A stretch of DNA of 64,000 nucleotides from Streptomyces sp. NBC_00569 (lineage in GTDB: Bacteria > Actinomycetota > Actinomycetes > Streptomycetales > Streptomycetaceae): positions 7,681,001 through 7,745,000 of the forward strand of contig NZ_CP107783.1 of NCBI RefSeq assembly GCF_036345255.1, written 5' to 3'. The notes under the pieces were generated by a model. That model had not been told where the DNA came from. It did no database searches and saw nothing but the letters and a program-made list of their open reading frames with translations. Numbering within the stretch: the stretch's first letter is position 1; every line of letters starts with the position of its first letter. Positions 47,817 through 58,105 of the stretch are shown piece after piece. The position numbers were made by a program, and so were the translations under genes.

Positions 47817-48875
47817 TCACTCCCACAGGGAGCTGGGCGCCTCTCTCCTGATCACCGGAGCGATCTCCTCGGCGAACCGCTGGAGCGTCTCGACCTGCTC
47901 GCCCGTCCCCTGCCCGAAGGCGTCGACGGTGACCGACTGGAGGTCGTGCCGGTACACCTCGTGGTAGCCGAGGATCTTGTCGATGATCTGCTGCGGCGAA
48001 CCGATCAGCTGGGGCCCGTCCGTGATGGCGTCCTCGATCGTGCGGAACGGCGTGTTGTACCCCGCCCTGCCCTCCAGGTGCGGCTTGAAGGACTGCGCGA
48101 CCTTCGCCTCGTACAGCTCCTTGAAGCGCGCCACCGCCCGCTCGTGCGAGTCCGCGATGAGCAGGCCGCCCGAGCCCGCCGCGACATGCGCCCGCGCCGG
48201 ATCGTGCCCGTACGCCTCGAACCGCTCCCGGTAGTGGTCGATGAGCTTCGCGTAGGCCGCCCGCGGCTGGACGGCATTGGCCGTGAACAGCGGATCGCCG
48301 TGCCGGGCCGCCAGCTCGGGGGAGTTGAGCGAGGTCGCCGAGCCGTGCCAGACGCGCGGCAGTCCGTCGTACGGACGCGGCACCGTCGTCACGTTCTTCA
48401 GGGCGGGCCTGAACTCGCCCTCCCAGTCGACGCCTTCCTCGCTCCACAGCCGCCGAAGGAGCTCGTACTTCTCCTTCTGGAGGTCCCACTGCCGCTCCTC
48501 GTCGAGCCCGAAGAGGTCGAAGTGGCCGGCCTCCGCGCCCTTGCCGATGACCAACTCGACGCGTCCACGGGAGAGCTGGTCGAGGGTCGCGTAGTCCTCC
48601 GCGACCCGTACCGGATCGAGGATCGCGACGACCGTCACGCCGGTCAGCAGCTTGATACGGGACGTACGGGCGGCCAGCGCGCCGAGGAGCACCGTCGGGC
48701 TCGACGACAGGAACGCCCCCGCGTGCCGCTCGCCGACCGCGTACGCGTCGAAGCCGAACTCCTCCGCCGCGGCACCGACGTCGACGACCTGCGCCAACCG
48801 GTCGGCGGCGGATGGGAGTTCACCGGAGAGTGGGTGCGGCGCATGGCCGATGATGGACAGGACCTGGAACTTCAT
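47817..48875 (-). CDS. LLM class flavin-dependent monooxygenase
   Basis: A 352-residue luciferase-like protein. The ATG at 48875 gives MKFQVLSIIGHAPHPL; the open frame further upstream runs through the glpD terminator and is not coding. Landmarks: EEFGFDAYAVGERHAGAFLSSSP, LLTGVTVVAILDPVRVAEDYATLDQLSRGRVELVIGKGAE (flavin-binding barrel strands) and IGSPQQIIDKIL near the C-terminus. The HAP and GERH residues point to an FMN-dependent, bacterial-luciferase-type monooxygenase. It is the last gene before the gyl operon terminator and may mark the right edge of the island; substrate unknown. Confidence 0.85.
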   Translation of the reverse strand: MKFQVLSIIGHAPHPLSGELPSAADRLAQVVDVGAAAEEFGFDAYAVGERHAGAFLSSSPTVLLGALAARTSRIKLLTGVTVVAILDPVRVAEDYATLDQLSRGRVELVIGKGAEAGHFDLFGLDEERQWDLQKEKYELLRRLWSEEGVDWEGEFRPALKNVTTVPRPYDGLPRVWHGSATSLNSPELAARHGDPLFTANAVQPRAAYAKLIDHYRERFEAYGHDPARAHVAAGSGGLLIADSHERAVARFKELYEAKVAQSFKPHLEGRAGYNTPFRTIEDAITDGPQLIGSPQQIIDKILGYHEVYRHDLQSVTVDAFGQGTGEQVETLQRFAEEIAPVIRREAPSSLWE

Positions 48876-48943
48876 GCCCCCACTCTCGCGCCCGGGCGTT
48901 GCGGGCGTGTGTACGCGGCATGGCAGCGCACCGGGGCATGCGA

Positions 48944-48976
48944 GAGGGGCGGCTCCCCCCGTGGGAGCCGCCCCTC
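48944..48976 (-). terminator. gyl operon terminator
   Basis: GAGGGGCGGCTCCC (48944-48957) and GGGAGCCGCCCCTC (48963-48976), a perfect 14-bp stem with a 5-base loop, 24 bases past the glpD stop on the minus strand. Confidence 0.85.
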
Positions 48977-48999
48977 GAGTCAGGTGGTGCCAGGGGTGC

Positions 49000-50622
49000 C
49001 TACTTCTTGTCGAGCACGTCCTGGACCTTGGCCCGCACGTCGTCCGTGGCGAGGCCGCGGATCGTGAGCGTGGTGCGACGGCGCAGCACGTCGTCCGCCG
49101 TCTCGGCCCACTCGTGGTCGCGGGCGTAGGCGACCTGCGCCCAGATCTCCGGGGCGTCCGGGTGGACCCGCTCGCCGAGCTCCGGGTTCTCGTTGGCCAT
49201 CCGCGCGATGTCGAAGGCCAGCGAACCGTAGTGCGTGGCCAGGTGCCTGGCCGTGTCGGCCGCCATGCGCGGACCCGGGGCCGGGTTGTCGACGAGGAGG
49301 CGGTGCGCGACGGCGCGCGGGTTGGCGACACCCGGCAGCGGCATCCGCTTCGGCAGCTCCTTGACCGGCTCGAAGTCCTCGCCCAGCGGGTGGCCCGGCA
49401 GCGACTCCAGCTTCTTCATGACCGTGCGGCCGATGTGGCGGAACGTCGTCCACTTGCCGCCGGCGACGGACAGCATCCCGCCGCGTCCCTCGGTGACGAC
49501 CGTCTCGCGCTTGGCCTTCGACGTGTCGCCGGGCCCGCCCGGCAGCACGCGCAGACCCGCGAACGAGTACGTGATCAGATCCCGCTTCAACTGCTGGTCC
49601 CGTACGGAGAAGGCCGCCTCGTCCAGGATCTGGTCGGTGTCCTTCTCGGTGACCGACACGTCGCGCGGGTCACCCTCGTACTCCTCGTCGGTCGTGCCGA
49701 GGAGCAGCATGTCCTCCCACGGGAGGGCGAACGTGATGCGGTACTTGTCGATCGGCGTCGCGAGCGCGGCCTTCCACGGGGAGGTGCGCTTGAGGACGAG
49801 GTGGGCGCCCTTGGACAGGCGTATGGAGGGCGCCGCGTTCGGGTCCTCCATGGCGCGCAGGTGGTCGACCCAGGGACCGGTCGCGTTCAGCACGAGCCGG
49901 GCGTTCACGCCGAACTCCTCGCCGTCGACACGGTCCTTGAGGTCCGCGCCCGTGACCCGGCCCCGGGTGAAGCGCAGGCCTGTGACCTCGGCGTGGTTGA
50001 GGACGACGGCCCCGGAGTCGACGGCCGCGCGGACGGTCATCAGCGCCATGCGCGCGTCGTTCATCTGGTCGTCGCCGTACACGGCCACGGCCTTGAGGTT
50101 CTCCGTCCGCAGCTCGGGCACGTCCTGCTGTGCCTTCGCGGGGGAGAGCAGGTGCCCGACACCGTCACCGAACGCCGACAGGGCGCTGTACGCGAACACG
50201 CCCGCGCCCAGCTTCGCGGCGCCGTGCGGGCCGCCCTTGTAGACGGGCAGGTAGAAGGTGAGCGGGTTGGCGAGGTGCGGTGCCACCTGACGCGACACCG
50301 CACGCCGCTCGAAGTGGTTCTCCGCCACCAGCTTCACCGCGCCGGTCTGCAGGTAGCGCAGACCGCCGTGGAGCAGCTTGGAGGAGGCGGAGGAGGTGGC
50401 GCCGGCGAAGTCGCCGGCGTCCACCAGGGCCACCCGCAGTCCCGACTGCGCGGCATGCCAGGCGGTGGAGATGCCCAGGATTCCGCCGCCGATCACCAGG
50501 AGGTCGTACTGAGCCTTGGAAAGCTGCTCCCGGGTCTCGGCGCGGCTCGCTGCTTTGAACGACGCAGTCGAGCCGGCGGCCGGATGCGTCCCGAGGGCAG
50601 GGACGCTCTGCAGGGTGGTCAT
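49000..50622 (-). CDS. glpD: Glycerol-3-phosphate dehydrogenase
   Basis: A 540-residue FAD enzyme at the inner membrane face that oxidises sn-glycerol 3-phosphate to dihydroxyacetone phosphate and passes electrons to quinone. The FAD-binding motif is DLLVIGGGILGISTAWHAAQ (about 46-64, GxGxxG), followed by GDFAGATSSASSKLLHGGLRYL, the GlpD signature. FALPWEDMLLLGTTD and VAGGKWTTFRHIG are further family blocks. The C-terminal domain (about 420-540) is the DAO_C helical part. ATG start with GAGGAG; 3 bases after the glpK stop, so the two are coupled. Confidence 0.96.
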   Translation of the reverse strand: MTTLQSVPALGTHPAAGSTASFKAASRAETREQLSKAQYDLLVIGGGILGISTAWHAAQSGLRVALVDAGDFAGATSSASSKLLHGGLRYLQTGAVKLVAENHFERRAVSRQVAPHLANPLTFYLPVYKGGPHGAAKLGAGVFAYSALSAFGDGVGHLLSPAKAQQDVPELRTENLKAVAVYGDDQMNDARMALMTVRAAVDSGAVVLNHAEVTGLRFTRGRVTGADLKDRVDGEEFGVNARLVLNATGPWVDHLRAMEDPNAAPSIRLSKGAHLVLKRTSPWKAALATPIDKYRITFALPWEDMLLLGTTDEEYEGDPRDVSVTEKDTDQILDEAAFSVRDQQLKRDLITYSFAGLRVLPGGPGDTSKAKRETVVTEGRGGMLSVAGGKWTTFRHIGRTVMKKLESLPGHPLGEDFEPVKELPKRMPLPGVANPRAVAHRLLVDNPAPGPRMAADTARHLATHYGSLAFDIARMANENPELGERVHPDAPEIWAQVAYARDHEWAETADDVLRRRTTLTIRGLATDDVRAKVQDVLDKK

Positions 50623-50625
50623 GTC

Positions 50626-52170
<1,545 letters not shown>

Positions 52171-52230
52171 GGTCTGCTCCTGGAAGTTCTCGGTGCGGCT
52201 CTGGCGGAGGGTGCGTAGGGGGTCGGTCGC

Positions 52231-53022
52231 CTACTTGAAGGCGATGTTGTAGAGACCGCCCGCTATGGCGCCGCCGATGAGAGGGCCGGCGACCGGGATC
52301 CAGGCGTACGTCCAGTCGGAGCCGCCCTTGTTCGGCAGGGGCAGCAGGGCGTGCACGATGCGGGGTCCGAGGTCACGGACCGGGTTGATCGCGTAGCCCG
52401 TGGGCCCGCCGAGGGAGAGGCCGATGCCGACCACGACGAACGCGGTGACCATGGCGCCGAGGACGCCCAGGCCGTTGCCTCCGTCGTTGAGGCCCTGCGT
52501 GAGGATGGCCAGGACGAGCACGACCGTGGCGATGATCTCCGTGACGAGGTTCTGCGCCACGTTCCGGATCTCGGGGCCGGTCGAGAAGATGCCGAGCACC
52601 GGTCCGGCCTTGGGCGCGGACTTCTCGGTGATCATGCCCTCTTCGGCCGGCGGGGCCTCGAGGATCTCCGGGTCGGTCAGATGCGCCTGGAACTGGCCGT
52701 AGTACGTGGCCCAGACCAGCAGGGCGCCGATCATCGCGCCCAGGAGCTGCGAGCCCAGGTAGAGCGGTACGTCGCTCCACTTGGTGCCGCCCTCGATGGC
52801 GAGGCCTATGGTGACCGCCGGGTTCAGGTGGGCGCCTGACACGCCCCCTGCCAGGTAGGCACCGGTCAGTACCGCGAAGCCCCACCCGAAGGTGATCGCG
52901 AGCCAGCCGGCGTTGCGCGCCTTGGAGCGCTTCAGCGTGACGGCGGCGCACACGCCACCGCCCAGCAGGATGAGCACGGCGGTACCGATGGTCTCGCCGA
53001 TGAAGATGTCGGAGCTGGACAC
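52231..53022 (-). CDS. glpF: Glycerol uptake facilitator
   Basis: A 263-residue aquaglyceroporin with six membrane segments and two re-entrant loops. The first selectivity motif is AHLNPAVT (NPA); the second is [11 protein letters not shown], with NPV where NPA is usual; the Arg and Asp after it, typical of glycerol channels, are kept. Hydrophobic segments include [17 protein letters not shown] and [14 protein letters not shown]. The insertion between segments 3 and 4 carries an acidic loop ([12 protein letters not shown]). First gene of the gyl operon, with a GylR site 127 bases upstream. Confidence 0.94.
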   Translation of the reverse strand: MSSSDIFIGETIGTAVLILLGGGVCAAVTLKRSKARNAGWLAITFGWGFAVLTGAYLAGGVSGAHLNPAVTIGLAIEGGTKWSDVPLYLGSQLLGAMIGALLVWATYYGQFQAHLTDPEILEAPPAEEGMITEKSAPKAGPVLGIFSTGPEIRNVAQNLVTEIIATVVLVLAILTQGLNDGGNGLGVLGAMVTAFVVVGIGLSLGGPTGYAINPVRDLGPRIVHALLPLPNKGGSDWTYAWIPVAGPLIGGAIAGGLYNIAFK

Positions 53023-53148
53023 CCGCGACTCCTTTGTCCTTCGTCCAGGGGAAGCCGAACCCCGGGTCCCTCTCCGGTGGTTCGCGCCCTCAGGTGAGAG
53101 CGTTTTCGGCCCTGGCTTGCCACACTCTAACGTCTATTGCCGGTAGGT

Positions 53149-53160
53149 GTTCGACAATGC
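53149..53160 (-). promoter_or_regulatory. GylR operator candidate at the gyl operon promoter
   Basis: GTTCGACAATGC occurs here and again, identically, in front of gylR (54191-54202). It lies in the 366-base gap between glpF and gylR, upstream of glpF. IclR-family GylR is known to control both the operon and itself, so a shared 12-mer is the expected pattern. Confidence 0.7.
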
Positions 53161-53322
53161 CGACCGATGGACGCGAGTCTCACCCCGGGGTTACTCGCTA
53201 GTCAAGGGTTCTGTTATCGAAAACTCGATCGTTATTGATCGGGCCGGGCTATCGGTTCCGTGTCTGGACTGCGCGTCCGTCGATGGTGTCCCGGAAAGGT
53301 GCGGCCTGCACGCTGAAACGGC

Positions 53323-53350
53323 GAAGGCCCCGCCGGGAAGCGGGGCCTTC
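53323..53350 (-). terminator. gylR terminator
   Basis: GAAGGCCCCGC (53323-53333) and GCGGGGCCTTC (53340-53350) form a perfect 11-bp stem with a 6-base loop, 38 bases past the gylR stop. It ends gylR before the glpF promoter; the 53161-53322 stretch in between shows no gene. Confidence 0.85.
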
Positions 53351-53388
53351 GGTCCGTACAGGGGTGCCGGCGGGGCGGCGAGGGGAGC

Positions 53389-54153
53389 TCAGAAGCGGCT
53401 GGCGCCCAGATCCCGCGAGACGGCGCGGGCGCAGTCCCGCACGGCGGCGACGAGCTCGGGGCGCAGCTCCCCGTCGACACACACGCGCTCCACGGCGCCT
53501 GTTATGCCGACCGCGCCGACCGGCATGCGCCGCCGGTCATGGATCGGGGCCGCGACGGACGCGACGCCCTCCCAGGTCTCCTCGACGTCGTCCGCGTACC
53601 CGCGCGCGCGGGTCAGGTCCAGCAGGTTCTCGAACTCCGCCATGTCGCTCACGGTCCGCCCGGTGAACACCTTGCGTTCCACCTCGACCACCTCGCTGTG
53701 CGCCACCGGGTCGTACGCCGACAGGACCTTGCCGAGCGCCGTGGAGTGCAGCGGCTGCATCGCCCCGACCTCCAGGACCTGACGGCTGTCGTCGGGCCGG
53801 AACACGTGGTGCACGATCAGTACGCCCTGCTGGTGCAGGACGCCGAGATAGACGCTCTCGCCGCTGGAGCGCGCCAGGTCGTCCGTCCACACCAGCGCGC
53901 GTGCCCGCAGCTCGTGCACGTCGAGATAACTGTTGCCGAGGCGCAGCAGCTCCGCGCCCAGCTGGTAGCGGCCCGACGCGGCGTCCTGCTCGACGAAGCC
54001 CTCGTGCTGCAACGTACGCAGAATGCCGTGCGCCGTGCCCTTGGCCAGGTCCAGCGCCGAGGCGATGTCCGAGAGGCCGAGCCGGCGCTCACCGCCCGCA
54101 AGGAGCCGCAGCATGGCGGCTGCCCGCTCGAGTGACTGGATGTTCCGTGCCAT
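53389..54153 (-). CDS. gylR: IclR-family repressor of glycerol catabolism
   Basis: A 254-residue IclR regulator. The winged HTH covers about residues 5-65 (RRLGLSDIASALDLAKGTAHGILRTL); the effector-binding GAF-like domain follows (80-250) with MQPLHSTALGKVLSA, RGYADDVEETWEGVASVAAPI and AVGITGAVERV. In S. coelicolor GylR represses the glycerol operon and its own gene, with glycerol 3-phosphate as inducer. ATG at 54153 after GGGAGGAAGG. The start lies 37 bases from the GTTCGACAATGC repeat, supporting autoregulation. Same strand as the gyl operon, divergent from metH. Confidence 0.95.
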   Translation of the reverse strand: MARNIQSLERAAAMLRLLAGGERRLGLSDIASALDLAKGTAHGILRTLQHEGFVEQDAASGRYQLGAELLRLGNSYLDVHELRARALVWTDDLARSSGESVYLGVLHQQGVLIVHHVFRPDDSRQVLEVGAMQPLHSTALGKVLSAYDPVAHSEVVEVERKVFTGRTVSDMAEFENLLDLTRARGYADDVEETWEGVASVAAPIHDRRRMPVGAVGITGAVERVCVDGELRPELVAAVRDCARAVSRDLGASRF

Positions 54154-54190
54154 CCCAGCCCTTCCTCCCTCGATCCTCTCGCCGAGCAAC

Positions 54191-54207
54191 GTTCGACAAT
54201 GCTGAAC
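54191..54207 (-). promoter_or_regulatory. GylR autoregulatory operator candidate
   Basis: GTTCGACAATGCTGAAC combines the 12-mer shared with the glpF promoter (54191-54202) with a GTTC...GAAC inverted repeat, 38 bases upstream of the gylR start. The following 230 bases up to metH hold no gene and I see no cobalamin-riboswitch B12 box. Confidence 0.7.
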
Positions 54208-54441
54208 ACTATCGGTCGTTGCCGACCTCGTGCGAATACGCGAGGAGCCTATATTTCGCCCCGTTTGGCTCGACGCCCCGGTTCGGAGCGCACCCGCACA
54301 CATCCGCACCCCGCGCCACGTGGCCGTTCCGGCCAGTGGACGCCTCCGCGCGGAAACCACCGGCCCGGCTACCCTGACCGGGTGCGCCTCCTCCATGGGA
54401 GCCGCAAAGCCGACAGCCGTCGCACCTCAGGGAGCACTTTC

Positions 54442-57400
54442 ATGGCCTCGTTGCCAACGCCCGTCCCGTCCACCGACTCCGCCGGCCGGACCCGAGCCGA
54501 CGCCCTCCGCGAAGCCCTGGCCACCCGTGTGGTCGTGGCCGACGGCGCGATGGGCACGATGCTCCAGGCGCAGGACCCGACCCTCGAGGACTTCGAGAAC
54601 CTCGAGGGCTGCAACGAGATCCTGAACGTCACCCGCCCCGACATCGTCCGTTCGGTCCACGCGGAGTACTTCGCGGTCGGCGTCGACTGCGTCGAGACCA
54701 ACACGTTCGGCGCAAATCTCGCGGCCCTGGGGGAGTACGACATCCCTGAGCGCGTCTTCGAGCTCTCCGAGGCCGGCGCGCGCCTCGCCCGCGAGGTCGC
54801 CGACGAGTTCACCACGAGCACCGGACAGCAGCGCTGGGTCCTCGGCTCCATGGGCCCCGGCACCAAGCTGCCCACCCTCGGCCACGCCGCGTACACCGCG
54901 CTGCGCGACGCCTACCAGCAGAACGCCGAAGGCATGATCGCCGGCGGCGCCGACGCGCTCCTCGTCGAGACGACGCAGGACCTGCTCCAGACCAAGGCCT
55001 CGATCATCGGCGCCCGCCGCGCCCTCGACGCCACCGGTGCGAATCTCCCGCTGATCTGCTCGGTCACGGTCGAGACCACCGGCACGATGCTCCTCGGCTC
55101 GGAGATCGGCGCGGCACTGACCGCCCTGGAGCCCCTCGGCATCGACATGATCGGCCTGAACTGCGCCACCGGCCCGGCCGAGATGAGCGAGCACCTGCGC
55201 TACCTCGCCCGCCACTCCCGGATCCCGCTGTCCTGCATGCCCAACGCCGGCCTGCCCGTCCTCGGCAAGAACGGCGCGCACTACCCGCTGACCGCCCCCG
55301 AGCTGGCCGACGCCCAGGAGACGTTCGTCCGCGAGTACGGGCTCTCCCTCGTCGGCGGCTGCTGCGGCACCACCCCCGAGCACCTGCGCCAGGTCGTCGA
55401 GCGCGTCCGAGGCCTCACTCCCACCGTCCGCGAGCCGCGCCCCGAGCCGGGCGCCGCCTCGCTCTACCAGACGGTCCCGTTCCGCCAGGACATCTCGTAC
55501 ATGGCGATCGGCGAGCGCACGAACGCCAACGGGTCCAAGAAGTTCCGCGAGGCCATGCTGGACGGCCGCTGGGACGACTGCGTCGAGATGGCCCGCGACC
55601 AGATCCGCGAGGGCGCGCACATGCTCGACCTCTGCGTCGACTACGTGGGCCGTGACGGCGTCGCCGACATGGAGGAGCTGGCCGGCCGCTTCGCCACCGC
55701 CTCCACCCTGCCGATCGTCCTGGACTCCACCGAGGTCGAGGTCCTGCGGGCCGGCCTGGAGAAGCTCGGCGGCCGCGCGGTCATCAACTCCGTCAACTAC
55801 GAGGACGGCGACGGCGCCGAGTCCCGCTTCGCGAAGGTCACCCGCCTCGCGCAGGAGCACGGCGCCGCCCTGATCGCGCTGACCATCGACGAGGAGGGCC
55901 AGGCCCGCACCGTCGAGCACAAGGTCGCCATCGCCGAGCGCCTCATCGACGACCTGACCGGCAACTGGGGCATCCATGAGTCGGACATCCTCATCGACTG
56001 CCTCACCTTCACCATCTGCACCGGCCAGGAGGAGTCGCGCAAGGACGGCATCGCCACCATCGAGGCGATCCGTGAGCTGAAGCGCCGTCACCCCGACGTG
56101 CAGACCACGCTCGGCCTGTCGAACATCTCCTTCGGCCTGAACCCGGCCGCCCGCATCCTCCTCAACTCGGTCTTCCTCGACGAGTGCGTGAAGGCGGGCC
56201 TCGACTCGGCGATCGTGCACGCGTCGAAGATCCTCCCGATCGCCCGGTTCAGCGAGGAGGAGGTGCAGACGGCTCTCGACCTGATCCACGACCGTCGCGC
56301 CGAGGGATACGACCCGCTGCAGAAGCTGATGGCGCTGTTCGAGGGCGCCACCGCGAAGTCCCTCAAGGCCGGCAAGGCCGAGGAACTGGCCGCGCTGCCC
56401 CTGGACGAGCGCCTCAAGCGCCGCATCATCGACGGCGAGAAGAACGGCCTGGAGGCCGACCTCGACGAGGCGCTGCAGACCCGCCCCGCCCTCGAGATCG
56501 TCAACGAGACGCTCCTGGACGGCATGAAGGTCGTCGGCGAACTCTTCGGCTCCGGCCAGATGCAGCTGCCGTTCGTGCTCCAGTCCGCCGAGGTCATGAA
56601 GAACGCGGTGGCCTATCTGGAGCCGCACATGGAGAAGTCCGACGCCGAGGGCAAGGGCACCATCGTCCTGGCCACCGTGCGCGGCGACGTCCACGACATC
56701 GGCAAGAACCTCGTCGACATCATCCTGTCGAACAACGGCTACAACGTCGTCAACCTCGGCATCAAGCAGCCCGTCTCCGCGATCCTGGAAGCCGCCGAGG
56801 AGCACAAGGCCGACGTCATCGGCATGTCCGGACTCCTCGTCAAGTCCACGGTGATCATGAAGGAGAACCTGGAGGAGCTCAACCAGCGCAAGATGGCCGC
56901 CGACTTCCCCGTGATTCTCGGCGGCGCGGCGCTGACGAGGGCGTACGTCGAGCAGGACCTCCACGAGATCTACGAGGGCGAAGTCCGTTACGCGCGTGAC
57001 GCGTTCGAGGGTCTGCGCCTCATGGACGCCCTCATCGCCGTCAAGCGGGGCGTCCCCGGCGCCACGCTCCCCGAGCTCAAGCAGCGCCGGGTCAAGGCGG
57101 GCGCCGTACAGATCGAGGAGCGGCCCGAAGAGGGGCCGGCGCGCTCCGACACGTCCACCGACAACCCGGTCCCCGAGCCCCCCTTCTGGGGCACCCGCGT
57201 CATCAAGGGCATCCAGCTCAAGGAGTACGCGTCCTGGCTGGACGAGGGCGCCCTGTTCAAGGGCCAGTGGGGCCTCAAGCAGGCGCGCACCGGCGACGGA
57301 CCCACGTACGAGGAGCTGGTGGAGACCGAGGGCCGCCCGCGGCTGCGCGGCTGGCTGGACGAACTGCACACCAAGAACCTCCTGGAAGCGGCCGTCGTCT

Positions 57401-57963
57401 ACGGCTACTTCCCGTGTGTGTCCAAGGGCGAGGACCTGATCATCCTCGACGACCAGGGCAACGAGCGCACCCGCTTCACGTTCCCGCGCCAGCGCCGTGG
57501 CCGCCGTCTGTGTCTCGCGGACTTCTTCCGTCCCGAGGAGTCGGGCGAGACCGACGTCGTCGGCCTCCAGGTCGTCACCGTCGGCTCCCGGATCGGCGAG
57601 GAGACCGCCAAGCTCTTCGAGTCGAACTCGTACCGCGACTACCTCGAACTGCACGGCCTGTCCGTCCAGTTGGCCGAGGCGCTCGCCGAGTACTGGCACG
57701 CACGCGTCCGTTCGGAGCTGGGCTTCTCCGGCGAGGACCCGGCCGAGATGGAGGACATGTTCGCGCTCAAGTACCGCGGCGCCCGCTTCTCTCTCGGCTA
57801 CGGAGCGTGTCCGGACCTCGAGGACCGCGCCAAGATCGCTCAGCTCCTGGAGCCCGAGCGCATCGGCGTCCACCTCTCGGAGGAGTTCCAGCTCCACCCG
57901 GAGCAGTCCACGGACGCGATCGTCATCCACCACCCCGAGGCGAAGTACTTCAACGCGCGCTAG
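54442..57963 (+). CDS. metH: Cobalamin-dependent methionine synthase
   Basis: A 1173-residue four-module enzyme that makes methionine from homocysteine with 5-methyltetrahydrofolate. Homocysteine domain: GAMGTMLQA near the start, zinc Cys in IGLNCATGP and in GGCCGTTPE (about 240 and 305). Folate (pterin) domain: from about 345, with GERTNANGSKKFREAM and the LDLCVDYVGRDG block. Cobalamin cap and Rossmann domain: about 640-880, with the B12 His in GDVHDIGKNLVDIIL. Activation (AdoMet) domain: about 900 to the end, with AEALAEYWHARVRSELG and RGARFSLGYGACPDL. The ATG at 54442 follows GGGAG. All domains are complete. Confidence 0.97.
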   Translation: MASLPTPVPSTDSAGRTRADALREALATRVVVADGAMGTMLQAQDPTLEDFENLEGCNEILNVTRPDIVRSVHAEYFAVGVDCVETNTFGANLAALGEYDIPERVFELSEAGARLAREVADEFTTSTGQQRWVLGSMGPGTKLPTLGHAAYTALRDAYQQNAEGMIAGGADALLVETTQDLLQTKASIIGARRALDATGANLPLICSVTVETTGTMLLGSEIGAALTALEPLGIDMIGLNCATGPAEMSEHLRYLARHSRIPLSCMPNAGLPVLGKNGAHYPLTAPELADAQETFVREYGLSLVGGCCGTTPEHLRQVVERVRGLTPTVREPRPEPGAASLYQTVPFRQDISYMAIGERTNANGSKKFREAMLDGRWDDCVEMARDQIREGAHMLDLCVDYVGRDGVADMEELAGRFATASTLPIVLDSTEVEVLRAGLEKLGGRAVINSVNYEDGDGAESRFAKVTRLAQEHGAALIALTIDEEGQARTVEHKVAIAERLIDDLTGNWGIHESDILIDCLTFTICTGQEESRKDGIATIEAIRELKRRHPDVQTTLGLSNISFGLNPAARILLNSVFLDECVKAGLDSAIVHASKILPIARFSEEEVQTALDLIHDRRAEGYDPLQKLMALFEGATAKSLKAGKAEELAALPLDERLKRRIIDGEKNGLEADLDEALQTRPALEIVNETLLDGMKVVGELFGSGQMQLPFVLQSAEVMKNAVAYLEPHMEKSDAEGKGTIVLATVRGDVHDIGKNLVDIILSNNGYNVVNLGIKQPVSAILEAAEEHKADVIGMSGLLVKSTVIMKENLEELNQRKMAADFPVILGGAALTRAYVEQDLHEIYEGEVRYARDAFEGLRLMDALIAVKRGVPGATLPELKQRRVKAGAVQIEERPEEGPARSDTSTDNPVPEPPFWGTRVIKGIQLKEYASWLDEGALFKGQWGLKQARTGDGPTYEELVETEGRPRLRGWLDELHTKNLLEAAVVYGYFPCVSKGEDLIILDDQGNERTRFTFPRQRRGRRLCLADFFRPEESGETDVVGLQVVTVGSRIGEETAKLFESNSYRDYLELHGLSVQLAEALAEYWHARVRSELGFSGEDPAEMEDMFALKYRGARFSLGYGACPDLEDRAKIAQLLEPERIGVHLSEEFQLHPEQSTDAIVIHHPEAKYFNAR

Positions 57964-58021
57964 CGCGGTGCGCAGACCGCCCGCGGGGTGTCAGCGCGCG
58001 CGCTGATCCCCGGAAGTCGTA

Positions 58022-58078
58022 CACTGGTCGGTCCAGTGCAGGCCGGTTGCCTTCCCGTCAAAAGGAGGCAGCCGGCCT
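58022..58078 (+). terminator. Two hairpins between metH and the HAD gene
   Basis: CACTGG/CCAGTG (58022-58027, 58033-58038) is followed by AGGCCGG/CCGGCCT (58040-58046, 58072-58078) extended inward by TGCCT/AGGCA to about 13 bp, with a purine-rich loop. Either the metH terminator or a structured leader of the HAD gene, whose own GGAGGTG ribosome site comes after it. Confidence 0.5.
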
Positions 58079-58105
58079 TCTCGTCCCTCACGGAGGTGTG
58101 CCCGG

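Noticed and set aside
54208..54441. Cobalamin riboswitch before metH
   Set aside because: No B12 box or the conserved core helices could be recognised in the 234-base leader.
54427..57933. A 1168-codon minus-strand frame opposite metH
   Set aside because: metH on the plus strand is complete with all four domains; the antisense frame is low-complexity and has no recognisable family.
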